From Guadua angustifolia (Eukaryota > Streptophyta > Magnoliopsida > Poales > Poaceae), in assembly GCA_036346375.1 (NCBI GenBank), contig CM070520.1, forward strand, positions 45,279,854-45,343,853: 64,000 bases of DNA, given 5' to 3'. Below the pieces are notes generated by a model, which was not told the DNA's origin, made no database searches, and was given only the letters and a program-made list of their open reading frames with translations. The position numbers and the translations under genes were made by a program. Shown here one piece after another: positions 43,550 through 54,241 of this stretch; the stretch's first letter is position 1, and every line of letters starts with the position of its first letter.

Positions 43550-45970
43550 TGGTGCGCTCCATCGAGGGGTGTTCCTCAAGCGTGAGCCTCCGCGAACTGC
43601 GTGGCCTCCACATCCTGTTCGCCTTCCCCCATTGCTGCAGCAGCATATTCTCATGGCGGACAGCCACGGTGTGGGCGTGGCGGAGGAAAATAACGACCGC
43701 AGACCCCGAAGGCGCTCGCCGGATGGTGCATGTAGACATCAAGCGAGCCATAGCGCCCTCAAGCGAAGACCGAAAAAGGCGGCGCCTCGTCCGGCCACCC
43801 GAGCTCCATCCCTCGGGAGAGCACCTCCGTGCTATCGCTCGGTCATGGCTGATCAAACCGGGTGAAGTCGAAACTCTTGGTCGTGCTTTGGCGATGAGCT
43901 CGATCGTCGTCGTGCAGAGGTCATACCTCCACAACACAAAATCGCCACTCGAGGACTCATTCCACGAAGTAGCGACAACTCATCGCAGCCGCCGCGCTCA
44001 CGTCGCCTCCTCGGCGGAAGTACCTTCGCGCCAGCGGCCGGGATGTGTCACGACCCCTGCGTCGCCGCCCCTTGGACGCGGTTCTAAGTGGTGTTTGGCG
44101 CCAAGCGAAACTCGTCGGCTCACCTTCAAAAGCGGCGGGTCGAAGCCTTTCCCGGATATCCGCCTAGACCCACAGGGCTGGGATATCTCTCGGGTGACTC
44201 GGCCTTCGGCGCCACGGCCGTTCTTGCGAAGGTCGGGCGTCGAGCGACCTTGACCTCGAGTCCAGCGGCGGCGAGCCTCGCCGGCAGCGACCTCCCGAGC
44301 GCTCTCTGTTCGACCTCTGGTGCGCGGCGTACTCCGATGACCTTGGCGGGTGCCTTTGGTCGGCTCGTTTCATGCCCGCCTTGATCGGCGGTTCGATGGA
44401 ACGAAGAACCGATGAGTTCTCTCGATCTACACCACGCCATCTTGGCGCGGGGCGGCAATGCGTGATGGCCAACTACCTCCCTACCGTTTTGGATGGTGCC
44501 GCTTCTTTGGCTCTTCAACGAAGCTTTGCACCTTCCGTTCGTGGCGCCAGTTGAGCGCATTCGTTCAAACTTTTAGAGTACATTATGAGCTACCCGGCGA
44601 AAAGGACTGGACCAAGTGATCGAGGAAAAACGAACCTCTCCGCGACTTCGTGTGGCGGTTCATCCGCACGAGAACTGATCCCAAGTATTTCCAGAAGCCG
44701 TGATCAAGGCCTTCAAGTTCGGCGTCATGACGGCGCCTCACGAACTTGGAGATCATGACAAGGCTCACCGTCGGCAAATTGTTTCGCATGGCGGGCGCTC
44801 TGTGAACCGACGGCGTGGTCCGTTGGAGCGCGACTATGACCAAAATAAGCTTAGCGTCAACTTCGGATGGTGGCCTTCAGCGCCAAGTATTGACCAAGGC
44901 TCGGCGCCAAGCGCAAGAGGGACCAAAGTCGCGATGGTGGCCGACCTCGGGTGACCGTTTGGCGGATGGTCACCGCGAGGTCATGGAGGTCTTGAGATTC
45001 GGCCTAGGAGGATCCGCTCCCGGTAACGACCTCGACCTCGATGGCGTTCGCGCCGACCTCGGCAGGAGGATCGTCGGGCTAGGTCACAGCGGCGACGAAC
45101 CGCCGCCGCGAGGTCCCAAAGGCGACCTCGGTTTGATGAAGGCAAGTTTTATGCATTCCACGGACTCGGGCCCGACACTGCGAGGCTGCGAGGAACTGGC
45201 GAGCCAAAATTTGGAGGCCTTCTCGATGGGCGCGGGAGATGCCGTACTCGAAGGAGGAGAACGGCCGATAGGGTTAACACGGAGAGGACCAAGCGACCTC
45301 GACACGGATTTCAATGAGGCGACCACCGGATCGGCGTTATCTTGGCGGCTCCTCGGTGTATCGATCCGTGGCGAGATCAAGGATGCAGCGTCGTCTATCG
45401 AGCCGCCGTTGGAAGCCTGAGACCAGCCCTACAAATGGGCGGGGGCAACAATTACCTTCACGCAAGAAGATGCCCCCAAGGTATGTCTAAGGATCTCAAA
45501 GGCGCCTGGTCATGACCCGACCATTAGCAACACCTTGGTCGGCGGGTCATGGTCGATGGGGCAGCTCCTCAACTTCTTCTTCAGCTAAGCGCTTTCGGCC
45601 GGATGTAGATCCCGGTCGAAGGTCAAAAATATCGCGATTCCATTCTTGGGATCGTGCACGGAAGTTCGACCACCCCACAGGGCAGTGGTCTGCCCGTCAC
45701 CTTTGGCGCCTCGGACAACTTCCGCCTTGAGTTGATCACCTTGAAGTGGTTGAAGGAGACCTTCCTAGCGCCATCCTTAGCCGCGGCTTTGGTCAAGTTC
45801 ATGGCGGCGAACCACTCGACCACGGTGCATGAAGCTCCGGGACCTAGTGGCGTCATTCTGCATGCTGAGGCGACCTCAAGCGGCGTCTGGTGCGCAAACC
45901 AAGCCTTGGCCCTCGCCCGTATCTTGCCTCAGCCGAGGCCCAAGCGACCACGAAGGTCGCCATGAGCGAG
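43550..45970 (+). pseudogene. Element D gag and protease region, degenerate
   Basis: An ATG at 43,549 follows the primer site. The gag core is identifiable by MANYLPTVLDGA (about 44,464), then NEPLRDFVWRFIRTR (about 44,630, frameshifted), AFKFGVMT and TVGKLFRMAGAL (about 44,772), which match the order of the Tat gag domain. At about 45,600-45,960 fragments such as FNHFKVIN in reverse frames are spurious, while plus-frame AAALVKFMAANHSTTV (about 45,780) probably belongs to the protease-to-reverse-transcriptase linker (F-M-A-x-x-H-x-x). No protease active site was identified. Confidence 0.6.
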
Positions 45971-46219
45971 GCGGTCATCCAGCCAGTGAGGCCTCTGAAG
46001 GTTGTCTGCAGCTCGTGGAGGGGGACCCATCCAAGTGCGTCCACGTCTCGGCCGAGTTGAGTTCCAAATAGGAACTCGAGCTCGTCACCTTCCTCTGCGT
46101 CAACAAAGGTATATTAAGCAGGGGCCGGCGGACATGCGGTGTCGAGGGAGGTGGTCGAGCACAAAGCTGCGAGTTGCGGACTCGTCTTGCTAGAAGTTGT
46201 GGCGCTTCTCTCCCGAGAA

Positions 46220-46740
46220 GGTTGCCATAATCAAGGAAAATCTCGATAAGCTGTTGAAGGCCGGCTTCATTCGTGAGATTGATTACTCCGAGTGGCTGGC
46301 CAACCCCGTCATCGTGTAGAAGAAAGGCGGGAAGTGGAGGATGTGCGTGGATCACACGGGTTTGAACTCGGCATGCCCGAAGGACAACTTCCCTCTCCCG
46401 CGCATCGACCAGATCGTCGACTCAACGGCGAATGCCAAGCTGCTAAGCTTTCTGGACGCCTATTCTGGGTACCACCAGATCAAGCTGGCGGTCGACGACG
46501 AAAGCAATACATCGTTCATCACACCGTTCGGGACCTATTGCTACACGACCATGTCGTTTGGTCTCCGCAACGCCGGCGCGACCTTCCAGCGCCTGATGAC
46601 CAAGACATTCGAGCCTCAGATCGGCCGCAACCTCGAGGTCTACATGGACGACATCATCGTTAAGAGCTCTCAAAAGCCAACCACGTTCAAGACCTTGGGA
46701 GACCTTCGCCAATCTGAACAAGAATAAGATCAAGCTCAAT
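46220..46740 (+). pseudogene. Element D reverse transcriptase
   Basis: VAIIKENLDKLLKAGFIREI and SEWLANPVIV lead to a TAG at about 46,318, then GGKWRMCVDHTGLNSACPKD, FLDAYSGYHQIKLAVDDESN, TPFGTYCYTTMSFGLRNAGA, and catalytic YMDD (about 46,641-46,652). A frameshift near 46,690 breaks the frame; KLNPEKCVFGAS and further pieces follow in another frame. The palm domain is intact as sequence but cannot be made in one piece. Confidence 0.88.
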
Positions 46741-46899
46741 CCAGAGAAGTGCGTGTTCGGCGCCTCAGGAAGGTGCTGGCTACATGATCGGAGACTCGGG
46801 GTCGGCGAACCGGAGAAGATCGAGGCAATAGAAAAGATGGCTCCTCAGAGTTCGATGGCGCGGTCGCGATGCCTCACGGCCGCATAGCCGCCTCGGCCA

Positions 46900-47870
46900 G
46901 TTCATCTCGAGACTCGGCGGCCACGCTGCCTTTCTTCAAGGCCTTGCACAAGCACGAGGGCAGTGGGCGAGAGGCTCGGCGGTCCTTGGCGAGTTGAAGG
47001 TATACTGTCGACCCACCCTTACTTACGACCTTTGTGCCCGCGAGTTGAAGGTATACTGTCAACCCCACCCTTACTTATGACCCCGCAACCAGGCGAGAAG
47101 CTGCTGCTCTACCTCGCGGCCACCGCTCGAGCCGTCGGTATTTATCTGGTGGCCAAGCAGGATGGCAGCAACACCGATCTGCAACGTCGATTCTCCATGG
47201 GCCAAAAAGCGCTACCCTTAGGTTGAAGCTCCTATATGCCCTCCTCATGGCCAGCATAGCTCGGGCACTATTTCGAGCTCACTCGTGGTGCGTCGAGCAA
47301 CTTCCGCTCGGGGAGATCTTGAAGAATCGAGGCGGAGTCGCGCCGCCAAGTGGGCCATGGGTGGCGTTTTGACCTCCGGTTAAGTGGCGCGTGTGGCCAT
47401 CAAATGCAAAGTCTTTGGCCGACTTCGTGGTCAGCGAACCTCGCGACCGACTCCCGATCTTGAGGTTGATGAGGAAAGCCACAGGTCATGTACTTCACGG
47501 CTCGCGGTCCTTCAAGCGCTCGAAATTGGAATCCTTATTCTCACCCGTGAGGCGACAAGTTGAGTATGTAGTTAAGCAGTTCGGCAACAAATAATGCAAC
47601 AGAATATGAAGCCCTTTTGGCGGGGCTCCGAGCTTGCAAGGCGCTGGGAGTTCGCCGGTTAGTCGTCAAGGGCGATTCACAGCTCGTCATCAACCAGTTC
47701 AACAAGAGCTACCAGTGCTCGGAGGGATCCATGGCCAAGTACCTCGCCGAGGCATGCAAGATGGAGAAGTGATTCCAGAACCTGGAGATCACGCATGTGG
47801 CGAGGAAGGACAACTCGATCTGATTTCCTCTCAAGCTCGGGTGCGTGCGGCGGCGAAGTCCCTCCAGATG
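46900..47870 (+). pseudogene. Element D RNase H and added RNase H-like domain
   Basis: In shifting frames: GEKLLLYLAATARAVGIYLV (about 47,092), LKLLYALLMAS, then KSLADFVV (about 47,405), the end of the first RNase H. Next come EYVVKQFGNK (about 47,560), and LRACKALGVRRLVVKGDSQL plus VINQFNKSYQCSEGSMAKYL and THVARKDNSI, the pattern of the plant-type second RNase H carried by Tat elements. A 51-bp tandem duplication (GAGTTGAAGGTATACTGTC at 46,991 and 47,042) has disrupted the first domain. Confidence 0.75.
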
Positions 47871-49166
47871 TGATCCTGGAGACCCTAGCGTCGCCCTCGA
47901 TCTCCGACCAAGGGGCCTCGGTCGCCTTCATCGAAGGTATTCCCTCGTGGGTCGAGCCGATCTATAATTTCTTGGCGACAGGAGAGCTCCTGGCCGACCC
48001 CGCTGAAAGAAGTCGAATCAAGCGACGGGCGAGCTCGTACAAACTCGTGGATGGCAAGCTTTATCGTCGAAATGTTTCTGGCATCCTGACGAAGTGTGTG
48101 GCCACGGAGGAGGGTAAGTACCTGTTGCACGACATCCATTCAGGTCTCTGTGGGGCACACTCTTCTTTTAGGACCATGGTCGGGAAAGCTTTCCGCATGG
48201 GGTTCTACTGGCCAACAACACTCCAGGACGCGCGCAACATCGTCCGCTCCTGTCGAGCCTGTCAGTTCCATGCTCGGAAGTCGTATCAGCCTGCCTACGC
48301 GCTCCAGACCATCCCGCTCGCTTGGCCTTTCTCGACCTAGAAATTTGGACATCCTCGGCCCCTTCCCGATGACGGCGGGAAAGAAGTTCCTGTTCGTCGC
48401 CATCGATACCTTCACCAAATGGATCGAAGCCGAACCCGTCTCGACCATCACGGCTCGCGCGGCGGTCAAGTTCTTCCGTTTGTTCGTGGTCACCAGGTAT
48501 GGGGTTCCATGCGAAATTATCGCGACAATGGAGCGCAATTTACGATGAAATTGTTCGAGTACTAGGAAGACATCGACACCAAAGTATGCTATGCTTGGTG
48601 GCCCATCCATGAGCAATGGAGCGATGGAAGCGCACCAGCAGACGGTCGTCAAAGCGTCAAAAAGCGAGTGTCGGATGAGCTCGAGCGATCTGGCGGACAC
48701 TGGTGGATGAACTTCCACCGTCTTATGGTCTATTCGTACCCTGACTAGGCCGTCTGACGGGTCCATACCCTTAGAGCTCATGTTGGTGCAAAGCCGTCTT
48801 GCCTCCGGAGGTCCGTTGGGCTTCCCTAGAAGTCGGCAGTCGTCGAGATCGACCGAGTAAACGGTCCCTTGACCTTACCTTGGCGGAAGAAGTAAGATGC
48901 CATGCCTTTCTACGATCGGCGCACTACACGCAAGCTCTTTGCGAGACATGTGTCTCGGTCGGTGCGACCTAGGGAGCTCCTTGTTGGGGACCTAGCCTAA
49001 GGCGGATTCGAGCTCAGTCCAACACCAACAAGTTATCCTGCGGTGGGAGGGCCCTATAGAGTTGTTTCAATAGATCGCCGCGGGGCTTCACGGCTAGCGT
49101 TGCCCGATGGCAGAGAGCTCTCTAGCTCGTGGAACATTAACCAGCTTCGCAAATTCTATGTGTAAC
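47850..49166 (+). pseudogene. Element D integrase
   Basis: An open frame of about 180 codons (47,795-48,338) includes the zinc domain: KLVDGKLYRRNVSGILTKCV, LHDIHSGLCGAHSSFRTMVG, then FYWPTTLQDARNIVRSCRAC and QFHAR. After a frameshift, LDILGPFPMTAGKKFLFVAI, DTFTKWIEAEPVSTITARAA, and RYGVPCEIIATMERN, where the normal I-I-T-D-N-G with the second catalytic Asp is altered. Beyond 48,550 only scattered matches remain (VCYAWWPIHEQWS). The end of pol is SWNINQLRKFYV with stop at about 49,164. Confidence 0.82.
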
Positions 49167-49785
49167 CCTTTTTTTTCCAAAATTCAATAAAGCTGTTGTT
49201 CGTTTGTCATGTTTGGTCTTTGCGCCTCATTTTCGTTCCATATTCTTTGTTCGCTCGAGTTCGTGGCCTCTTTGAGTCCAGGACAAGCGCACTTGCTCTT
49301 GGCCCAGGTGTCGGGGGCTTCAAACTTCACCCCCAGTGGTCGAGCTACTTGTAAGCTGAAACTCTTCGCATTAACGCTCACCCTGCGTCAGGGTTCGAAC
49401 TAGGCCCGTGCCTAGGTCCAACGAGCAAGGCACAAGTCGGGGCTCACGCGGCTTGCCAAAGCAATGGTCCTAATGCTCTCGAGCCTAAGTTTCCCTCATG
49501 CGCCTATGTTATGCTCCCTGTGGGTTTTTCTCGGTCTTGCAGGTCATGGTCTCTACAGGTTTTTCACTTGCGCCCGAGGCCGGCTTCGCTCGACCTTGGG
49601 CACAATGGGGGCTGGACGAGATATTCCATGACCATAAAAGGCTAAGTGCACAATTGGAGGTAAATTTTTCTTGATCAAGAAATGATGGAACAAATCGCGA
49701 CATTAAGTTGTTCTAGCCAAAATAGTACCATTCTATTGAACCGTTTTCTGTCTTACAAAAAGCCTTACTTGCAAGAAATATATCC
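49167..49785. other. Element D spacer after pol
   Basis: Non-coding on the plus strand. It includes CCAGGTGTCGGGGGCTTCAA near 49,304. It should contain the 3' end of the antisense gene transcript. No ORF with a domain is seen. Confidence 0.5.
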
Positions 49786-49789
49786 TATA

Positions 49790-52548
49790 TACAGGTCGGC
49801 CATCTCACACGTGAGCTTCTCCTACTCGAGCTCGGCGACCTTGGCCCTCAAGGTCGAGAGCTCGCTCTGGAGTCGGAGGGCTTCGGTGGTGGCTTCAGCA
49901 GCGCGGCGTCACTCTTCCTGAAGTTGGGCCAAGGCGCTATTTGCCGCCTTGCTCACCCGACCCAGCTTCTCCTCGAGCTCTTGAACCTTGGCCTCAAGCT
50001 CGAGGGAGGCCCTCGACGCGGCGGCTGCCTGGTCTGCAGCAACCTTGTTTTGCTCCTCGGCTTTGGCTCGCTCGGCCTCGAGCGCCTTGGCTGACCTTGC
50101 GCGCTCGTCCTCAATGGCCTTGGATGCGTGGTCTCGCTCTGAGGCGACGACCTGCTCCAGCTTGGCCTTGTGGGAGGCCTCGAGTGTCTTCACCGCCTCG
50201 CGGAGGGCAGCGATCTCGTTGGAGTCGTCTGCCGCCTTTTGCGTAGCCTCCTCCCGCTCGGCTTGCAGGTCCTCCACGAGCTTGGTGCGCGCTGTCTCTC
50301 GGTCCCCCAGCACGTTGAGCAAAGCCCTCAGCGCATCGGCGTGCGTTTGGAGGCCTTCAAGCCCTTGGGAGACTGAGTCGATGGCCTGTGGGGCTCAAAG
50401 GATCAACACGGTACTCGCCAAAAGGACAGGGGAGAAGAAGGGAAACGGCAAAGTTCGATCTAAAGTTCATGTACCTGGGTGAGACGGCCCTCGAAGATTG
50501 CAGGAGTACAGGCTAAGCTTGCCCGAGTGCACAGGCGGTGTCGCATTGGGTCTTGGACCTTGGCGAGGCCCTCAGGCGCTCCGCCATGGGCGGCTGCGTC
50601 TCGAGCTTCTTCCTCGAGGGGGCTCGCCTCGCCCCCACGCTTTGTCCCGGTGGCGGCTTCGTCCCCCGCAGTTGGAGGATCTCTAGCCTCCTCCTCTGTG
50701 GTGGTTCTGGCCTGGCCCGCGGCTCGGACCTCCGTGCTGGCCGCGGCTGGGGGTCCTCAGGATCGGTGGTCGTGGTGAGGGTGCCTCCGGCGCCATCTTC
50801 TTCGGCAGCCTCGGTCGGGTCGGCATCGTCCTCGACGTCTGCCTCACCGGTGCCGTAGTCCTCACTGGTCGCGGGGAGGACCTCTTCCTCGTCCGGGTCA
50901 TCGAGCCCTTGGTCGTACTCGCCGACCGGAGCCTGGACCTGGGGGCTCGAAGGCATGCGCCCTTGGCCCGAGGATCGGCGGGGCACCAGCACGTAATGTG
51001 ACTCCTCTTCCTCGTCGGACCCGGACTCGCCTTGGACAATAGTCATCATCAATACGGGCAGGCGTTGAGCTCGGGCGCTCAAGGTCTACGGTTAAGAGTG
51101 ATCACTAAGCTAAATAGGTACAAAGAAGGCGGGGCAAGCGAAGGGTTGGAAGTCTACAGGTGGCGATCTCTGTTTAAGTGGGAGGTGGCGAGCCCTAACC
51201 TCCCGATGTCGAAGGCGCTCGCTTTTAGGTCCCCGATGCAGGACCTTAAGGCCCGCGGTGGCTCTGAGTCTCCCACGGCAAAAGTCCCAAGGCCCAGCAC
51301 TTGGGACCCTTGGGCCGCCTGAGGACTTGAAGACCTAGCAGCGGCCGCCGCGCTCAGCTACTGCAAGAAAGACGTGTCAGGAAATGAGGAAGCGCGAGCA
51401 TAAGCTCGGGGGCTCGACCATGGGAGTTCTTACCGTTGCACGGGCGGCCCATTCAACGTGGGGCTTTTTTGCCTCACGGTCGTCTGCCTTTCCCGGGGGT
51501 GGCTTCTTCTTCCCCTTCTTGCTTTTGCCCCCGCCGGGCAGCGGGAGCAACCTCTTTGCTGTCTCAAGCAGCTCCTGGTGGTCCTGCGAGCACAACAAAC
51601 GATCAGGAAAAGGCGCCGATGGTATGCAAATTGAAGAGCGGATTGGGAGAACCTACCTCGGCCTTCCGGCGCAGTATGTTTTTTGGGACAGGAGCCTCGA
51701 GGGTATAGTCGTGCGCTCCCTTCCCGAACATCTCATTCATCCTGGCGGTGACCCAGGACTCCTTCAGCGCTGCAAAGAAGCGAGCCGTCAGGGGAGATTG
51801 AAGGTCGGATTCGAGCAAGCCCCCAAGGCAAGAAGACGCACCGGATGTACCCTCGCGGGTCATGTCGTCGCGCCCCGTGATCTCATAGAATGGATGTTCC
51901 CTCTTAGAAGGGAAGACCGGTTCATAAGAAATCATGACGATCACTTGCGGTGAGGCCACGCATGGCGCAGATGTGTATGGCGGCAATGGCCTCTTCGTCG
52001 ACCTCCAGGTCATCTGCCTCCGGGGTCTCCTTCTTCCCGGTGATGGGGGTTCCATCGAACGACAGCGCGCCGGTCTCCCCCTTCTTCAAATAAAACCACC
52101 GCTCGGTCCACGGACCGAGGGAGTCCCGCGACTGGATTTTGGGGAAGGCCCATGGGATCCCCGTCCGCAGCCGGAAGTAAAGGCATCCGACCATGGGGTC
52201 CTTCCTAGAACGGAATAGATTGAAGAATCGGAAGAAGAGCGAGGGGGTGGGAAGGATTCCAAGGAACCCCTCGCACAAATGTGAGAAGATGGAAAGGAGA
52301 AGGATGGAATTGGGCACCAGGTTGATGAGCTCTATCTCGCAATGGGCAAGAACCGCCGCTAGGAAGTCACTCTCCGGCGTCCGCAGGCCGAAGAGCGCAT
52401 AGTGCTCGGTGCAGACGAGCTCATCGCCCCTGGGATGTGGTTCGGTCTCGCCGTCTGGCAACCGCCACATCGCTGGGTCGAGCAGCCCCAGGCTCTCGAG
52501 CTCCTTCATCCTCGCCAGCGACATGGTGCTCATTCCAAGTTTTGCCAT
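49790..52548 (-). pseudogene. Element D antisense gene: Transposase_28-like domain, acidic linker, coiled coil, four predicted exons
   Basis: Read opposite to pol. Predicted exon 1, 52,548-51,657: ATG (MAKLGMSTMSLARMKELESL), HYALFGLRTPESDFLAAVLA, LINLVPNSILLLSIFSHLCE, GFLGILPTPSLFFRFF (Transposase_28, 'putative gypsy type transposon'). Donor GAG|GTAGGT, acceptor CTCGCAG. Exon 2, 51,583-51,434, Lys-rich (GGGKSKKGKKKPPPGK), donor ACG|GTAAGA. Exon 3, 51,085-50,475, acidic (DEEEESHYVLV, DDPDEEEV) with an apparent frameshift near 50,515. Exon 4 from 50,385: AIDSVSQGLEG, then a long coiled coil (KLVEDLQAEREEATQKAADD, KALEAERAKAEEQNKVAADQ); a TGA at 49,909 replaces a likely Arg codon, and similar sequence runs on to about 49,790. 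Splice sites are predicted by eye. It resembles a host gene carried by the element; function unknown. Confidence 0.68.
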
Positions 52549-52658
52549 GGCGATCGCTTTCAGGCTTGGTCGAGGAAGGAGGCTCGCTCGGGCAGAAGGT
52601 TAGGGGTTGAAGAGCGCGAGGAAATCGGGAGTTCTTCGAAGGTTGCAGAAGGCTTGGG

Positions 52659-52665
52659 CTTATAG
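52659..52665 (-). promoter_or_regulatory. TATA-like box before element D antisense gene
   Basis: The minus strand reads CCTATAAGCCC about 112 bp upstream of the ATG at 52,548. The position fits a plant core promoter. Confidence 0.5.
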
Positions 52666-52972
52666 GCCTGGATCGACGTCGGTTTTGGGCTAAGGCGCCT
52701 CAAAAGGCGTGCCGGTGGTGATTTGATGGGCGCAATTAAAGATCGGGCGGATGTTTCAAGGCGTTGCAGACACTCCCTCTAACCGATCGGATTCGTACTA
52801 GCATCGGAAGTCCGGCAGGCGCCAGGTGTAACGTCTCCAAGGCTTGGCGATAGGTCTCCGCCCGACCTCGACTTCAGGTTTGGAAGTTCCAAAAAGCAGT
52901 CCCCTCTGTCCGTGTGAGGAGGCTCGAGGTCGACCGAAGTTCTTGCCACGACCTTGAGCCTCGGGGGCTAGC

Positions 52973-53608
52973 TGTCGGGGACTGAGAAACCTCTGACAAG
53001 TCAACACACGGTCAACAGGGTCCCTAGCTCAAGACGATGCAGCAAGGGGCCTCGACCAAGACCAAAGCAGCGATACCGCCGCGACCTCGAGTTGGGCGGT
53101 GAGGTCCCGTCCTACGACCTCGACCTTGGCTCGAAGTCGTTTACTCGGCGGTTACCAAGACCGGGATGGTGGCGTCAAAGCGGGGCGTGGCGGCGTTTAA
53201 AGGCGATTCACGGTCCACCCTCAATGTGCACAAGGCCACTACTCCGGGAATCTCTCCCGTCCGTTGCGGGCAGCATCCGGGAGGATATAAGACCATGCAG
53301 GGCATGCGTAGGGGGGACAAACAACATCAGCGCATTAGCAGTAGACCAGTAAACTCAAACACTCAAGCTCGAGCTGTAATACACACACTCTGTACTCAGG
53401 ATAGTGAATTCCTCCGCCTTAGGAGAAGACTGGAGTAAGGCTGTTACCCTTGCAGGGGGCTCGAACCAGTATAATCCGCTATCTCTTGCTCGTTGACGCC
53501 TAGCTCCGACCTTAGCCCGATCCATCGTTTAGCGCAGCGCTTTCTGGGTCCCTCATTCACACTAACCCCGTTTTCATCTTTGCGGTCAGGCGATTCCGAT
53601 CGTCGACA
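52973..53608 (+). repeat. Element D 3' LTR
   Basis: 636 bp, from TGTCGGGGACTGAG to CGTCGACA, preceded by a purine-rich tract (CTCGGGGGCTAGC) and followed by AGTGT (53,609-53,613). Confidence 0.93.
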
Positions 53609-53613
53609 AGTGT

Positions 53614-54030
53614 GATGGGTGAGTTGAGCTACTTTCTTAGCTTCCAAATCAAGCAGACTTGGGAGGGTACTTTCCTGCACCACGGTAAGTACACTCGGGA
53701 CCTCCTGAGGCGATTTGATATGTCTGGTGGAAAGTCCATGATGACTCCTATGGCCACCACTGCTGTCCTCGAGCCCAATGAGGATGGTAAGCCTACTGAT
53801 CAAAAGGAGTTTCAGACCTTGATTGGCTCCCTCTTGTATCTTACTGTCTCACGGCCAGACATACACTTTGCCATGTGTATGTGCGCTCGCTTTTAGGCTT
53901 CGCCTCACGTCTCTCATCGCCAGGTGGTGAAGCGCATCTTCAGGTACCTTTGAGCCACCAGTTATTATGATATTTGGTACTCTTCTGCTTCTTGCCTATC
54001 CCTTAAAGCCTTTTCTGATGCAAACTTTGC
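53614..54030 (+). pseudogene. Element B reverse transcriptase end and RNase H start
   Basis: The frame resumes after D: GELSYFLSFQIKQTWEGTFL, HHGKYTRDLLRRFDMSGGKS, DQKEFQTLIGSLLYLTVSRP, DIHFAMCMCARF, a TAG at about 53,894, ASPHVSHRQVVKRIFRYL, a TGA near 53,951, then LSLKAFSDANFA, the RNase H start with its Asp. At about 54,030 it breaks directly into LTR sequence; the rest of RNase H and most of the 3' LTR are deleted. Confidence 0.87.
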
Positions 54031-54236
54031 CTGGTGCTACCGCCCAACCCAAAGCGGTATTCTTGGTCACAGTCAAGCCCAAATACAAGTATGTAACACG
54101 GCACTGCTGAACAAATATCTCCTTTCGCGTGTTTTCTTTTGGGTGTTTCCTTTATAAGCTTGTTTGGAGTACTTTGAGTGGGGGAAAATTTTATTGCGAC
54201 CATTTTCCCCCCTCTGTTCGCCATCTCGATCCTTCA
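54031..54236 (+). repeat. Element B 3' LTR, right-end fragment
   Basis: GGTGCTACCGCCC to CGATCCTTCA matches about 12,550-12,755 of the B 5' LTR (shared: GCTGAACAAATATCTC and CGCCATCTCGATCCTTCA). Only the last 206 bp of the LTR remain. It is followed by ACAAG (54,237-54,241). Confidence 0.87.
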
Positions 54237-54241
54237 ACAAG
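54237..54241. repeat. Target-site duplication of element B, right copy (ACAAG)
   Basis: Identical to 10,886-10,890, 43 kb away. Confidence 0.85.

Larger units (their letters stand above)
42837..53608 (+). mobile_element. Element D: Ty3/gypsy retrotransposon of the Tat lineage, nested in B
   Basis: LTRs of 645 and 636 bp (TGTCGGGGACTGAG to CGTCGACA), primer site TGGCGCCCACCGTGGGGCC, degenerate gag, reverse transcriptase with YMDD, RNase H, an added RNase H-like domain, integrase and pol end at 49,166. The stretch 49,790-52,548 carries a four-exon-like antisense gene. Target duplication AGTGT on both sides. Primer site, second RNase H and antisense ORF point to the Tat lineage (known traits; lineage call is inference). 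Many frameshifts show it is inactive. Confidence 0.9.
10891..54236 (+). mobile_element. Element B: Ty1/copia LTR retrotransposon split by nested insertions
   Basis: B starts with a 1865-bp LTR, a Met-tRNA primer site and the start of gag, then is interrupted by C (12,981-37,811), a solo LTR (37,981-39,630) and D (42,837-53,608). Its own segments in between give copia order: gag, protease, integrase, reverse transcriptase, RNase H, then a 206-bp remnant of the 3' LTR ending at 54,236. Integrase before reverse transcriptase is the copia signature. The matching ACAAG on both outer ends shows the whole 43 kb is one insertion plus later arrivals. Most of gag, the end of RNase H and most of the 3' LTR are deleted, and the pol frame has several stops. 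Confidence 0.88.

Noticed and set aside
43401..44560. Overlapping 154-, 234- and 144-codon ORFs after the D primer site
   Set aside because: The plus-strand 44,464 region matches gag in one frame only; the long frames elsewhere have no family signal.
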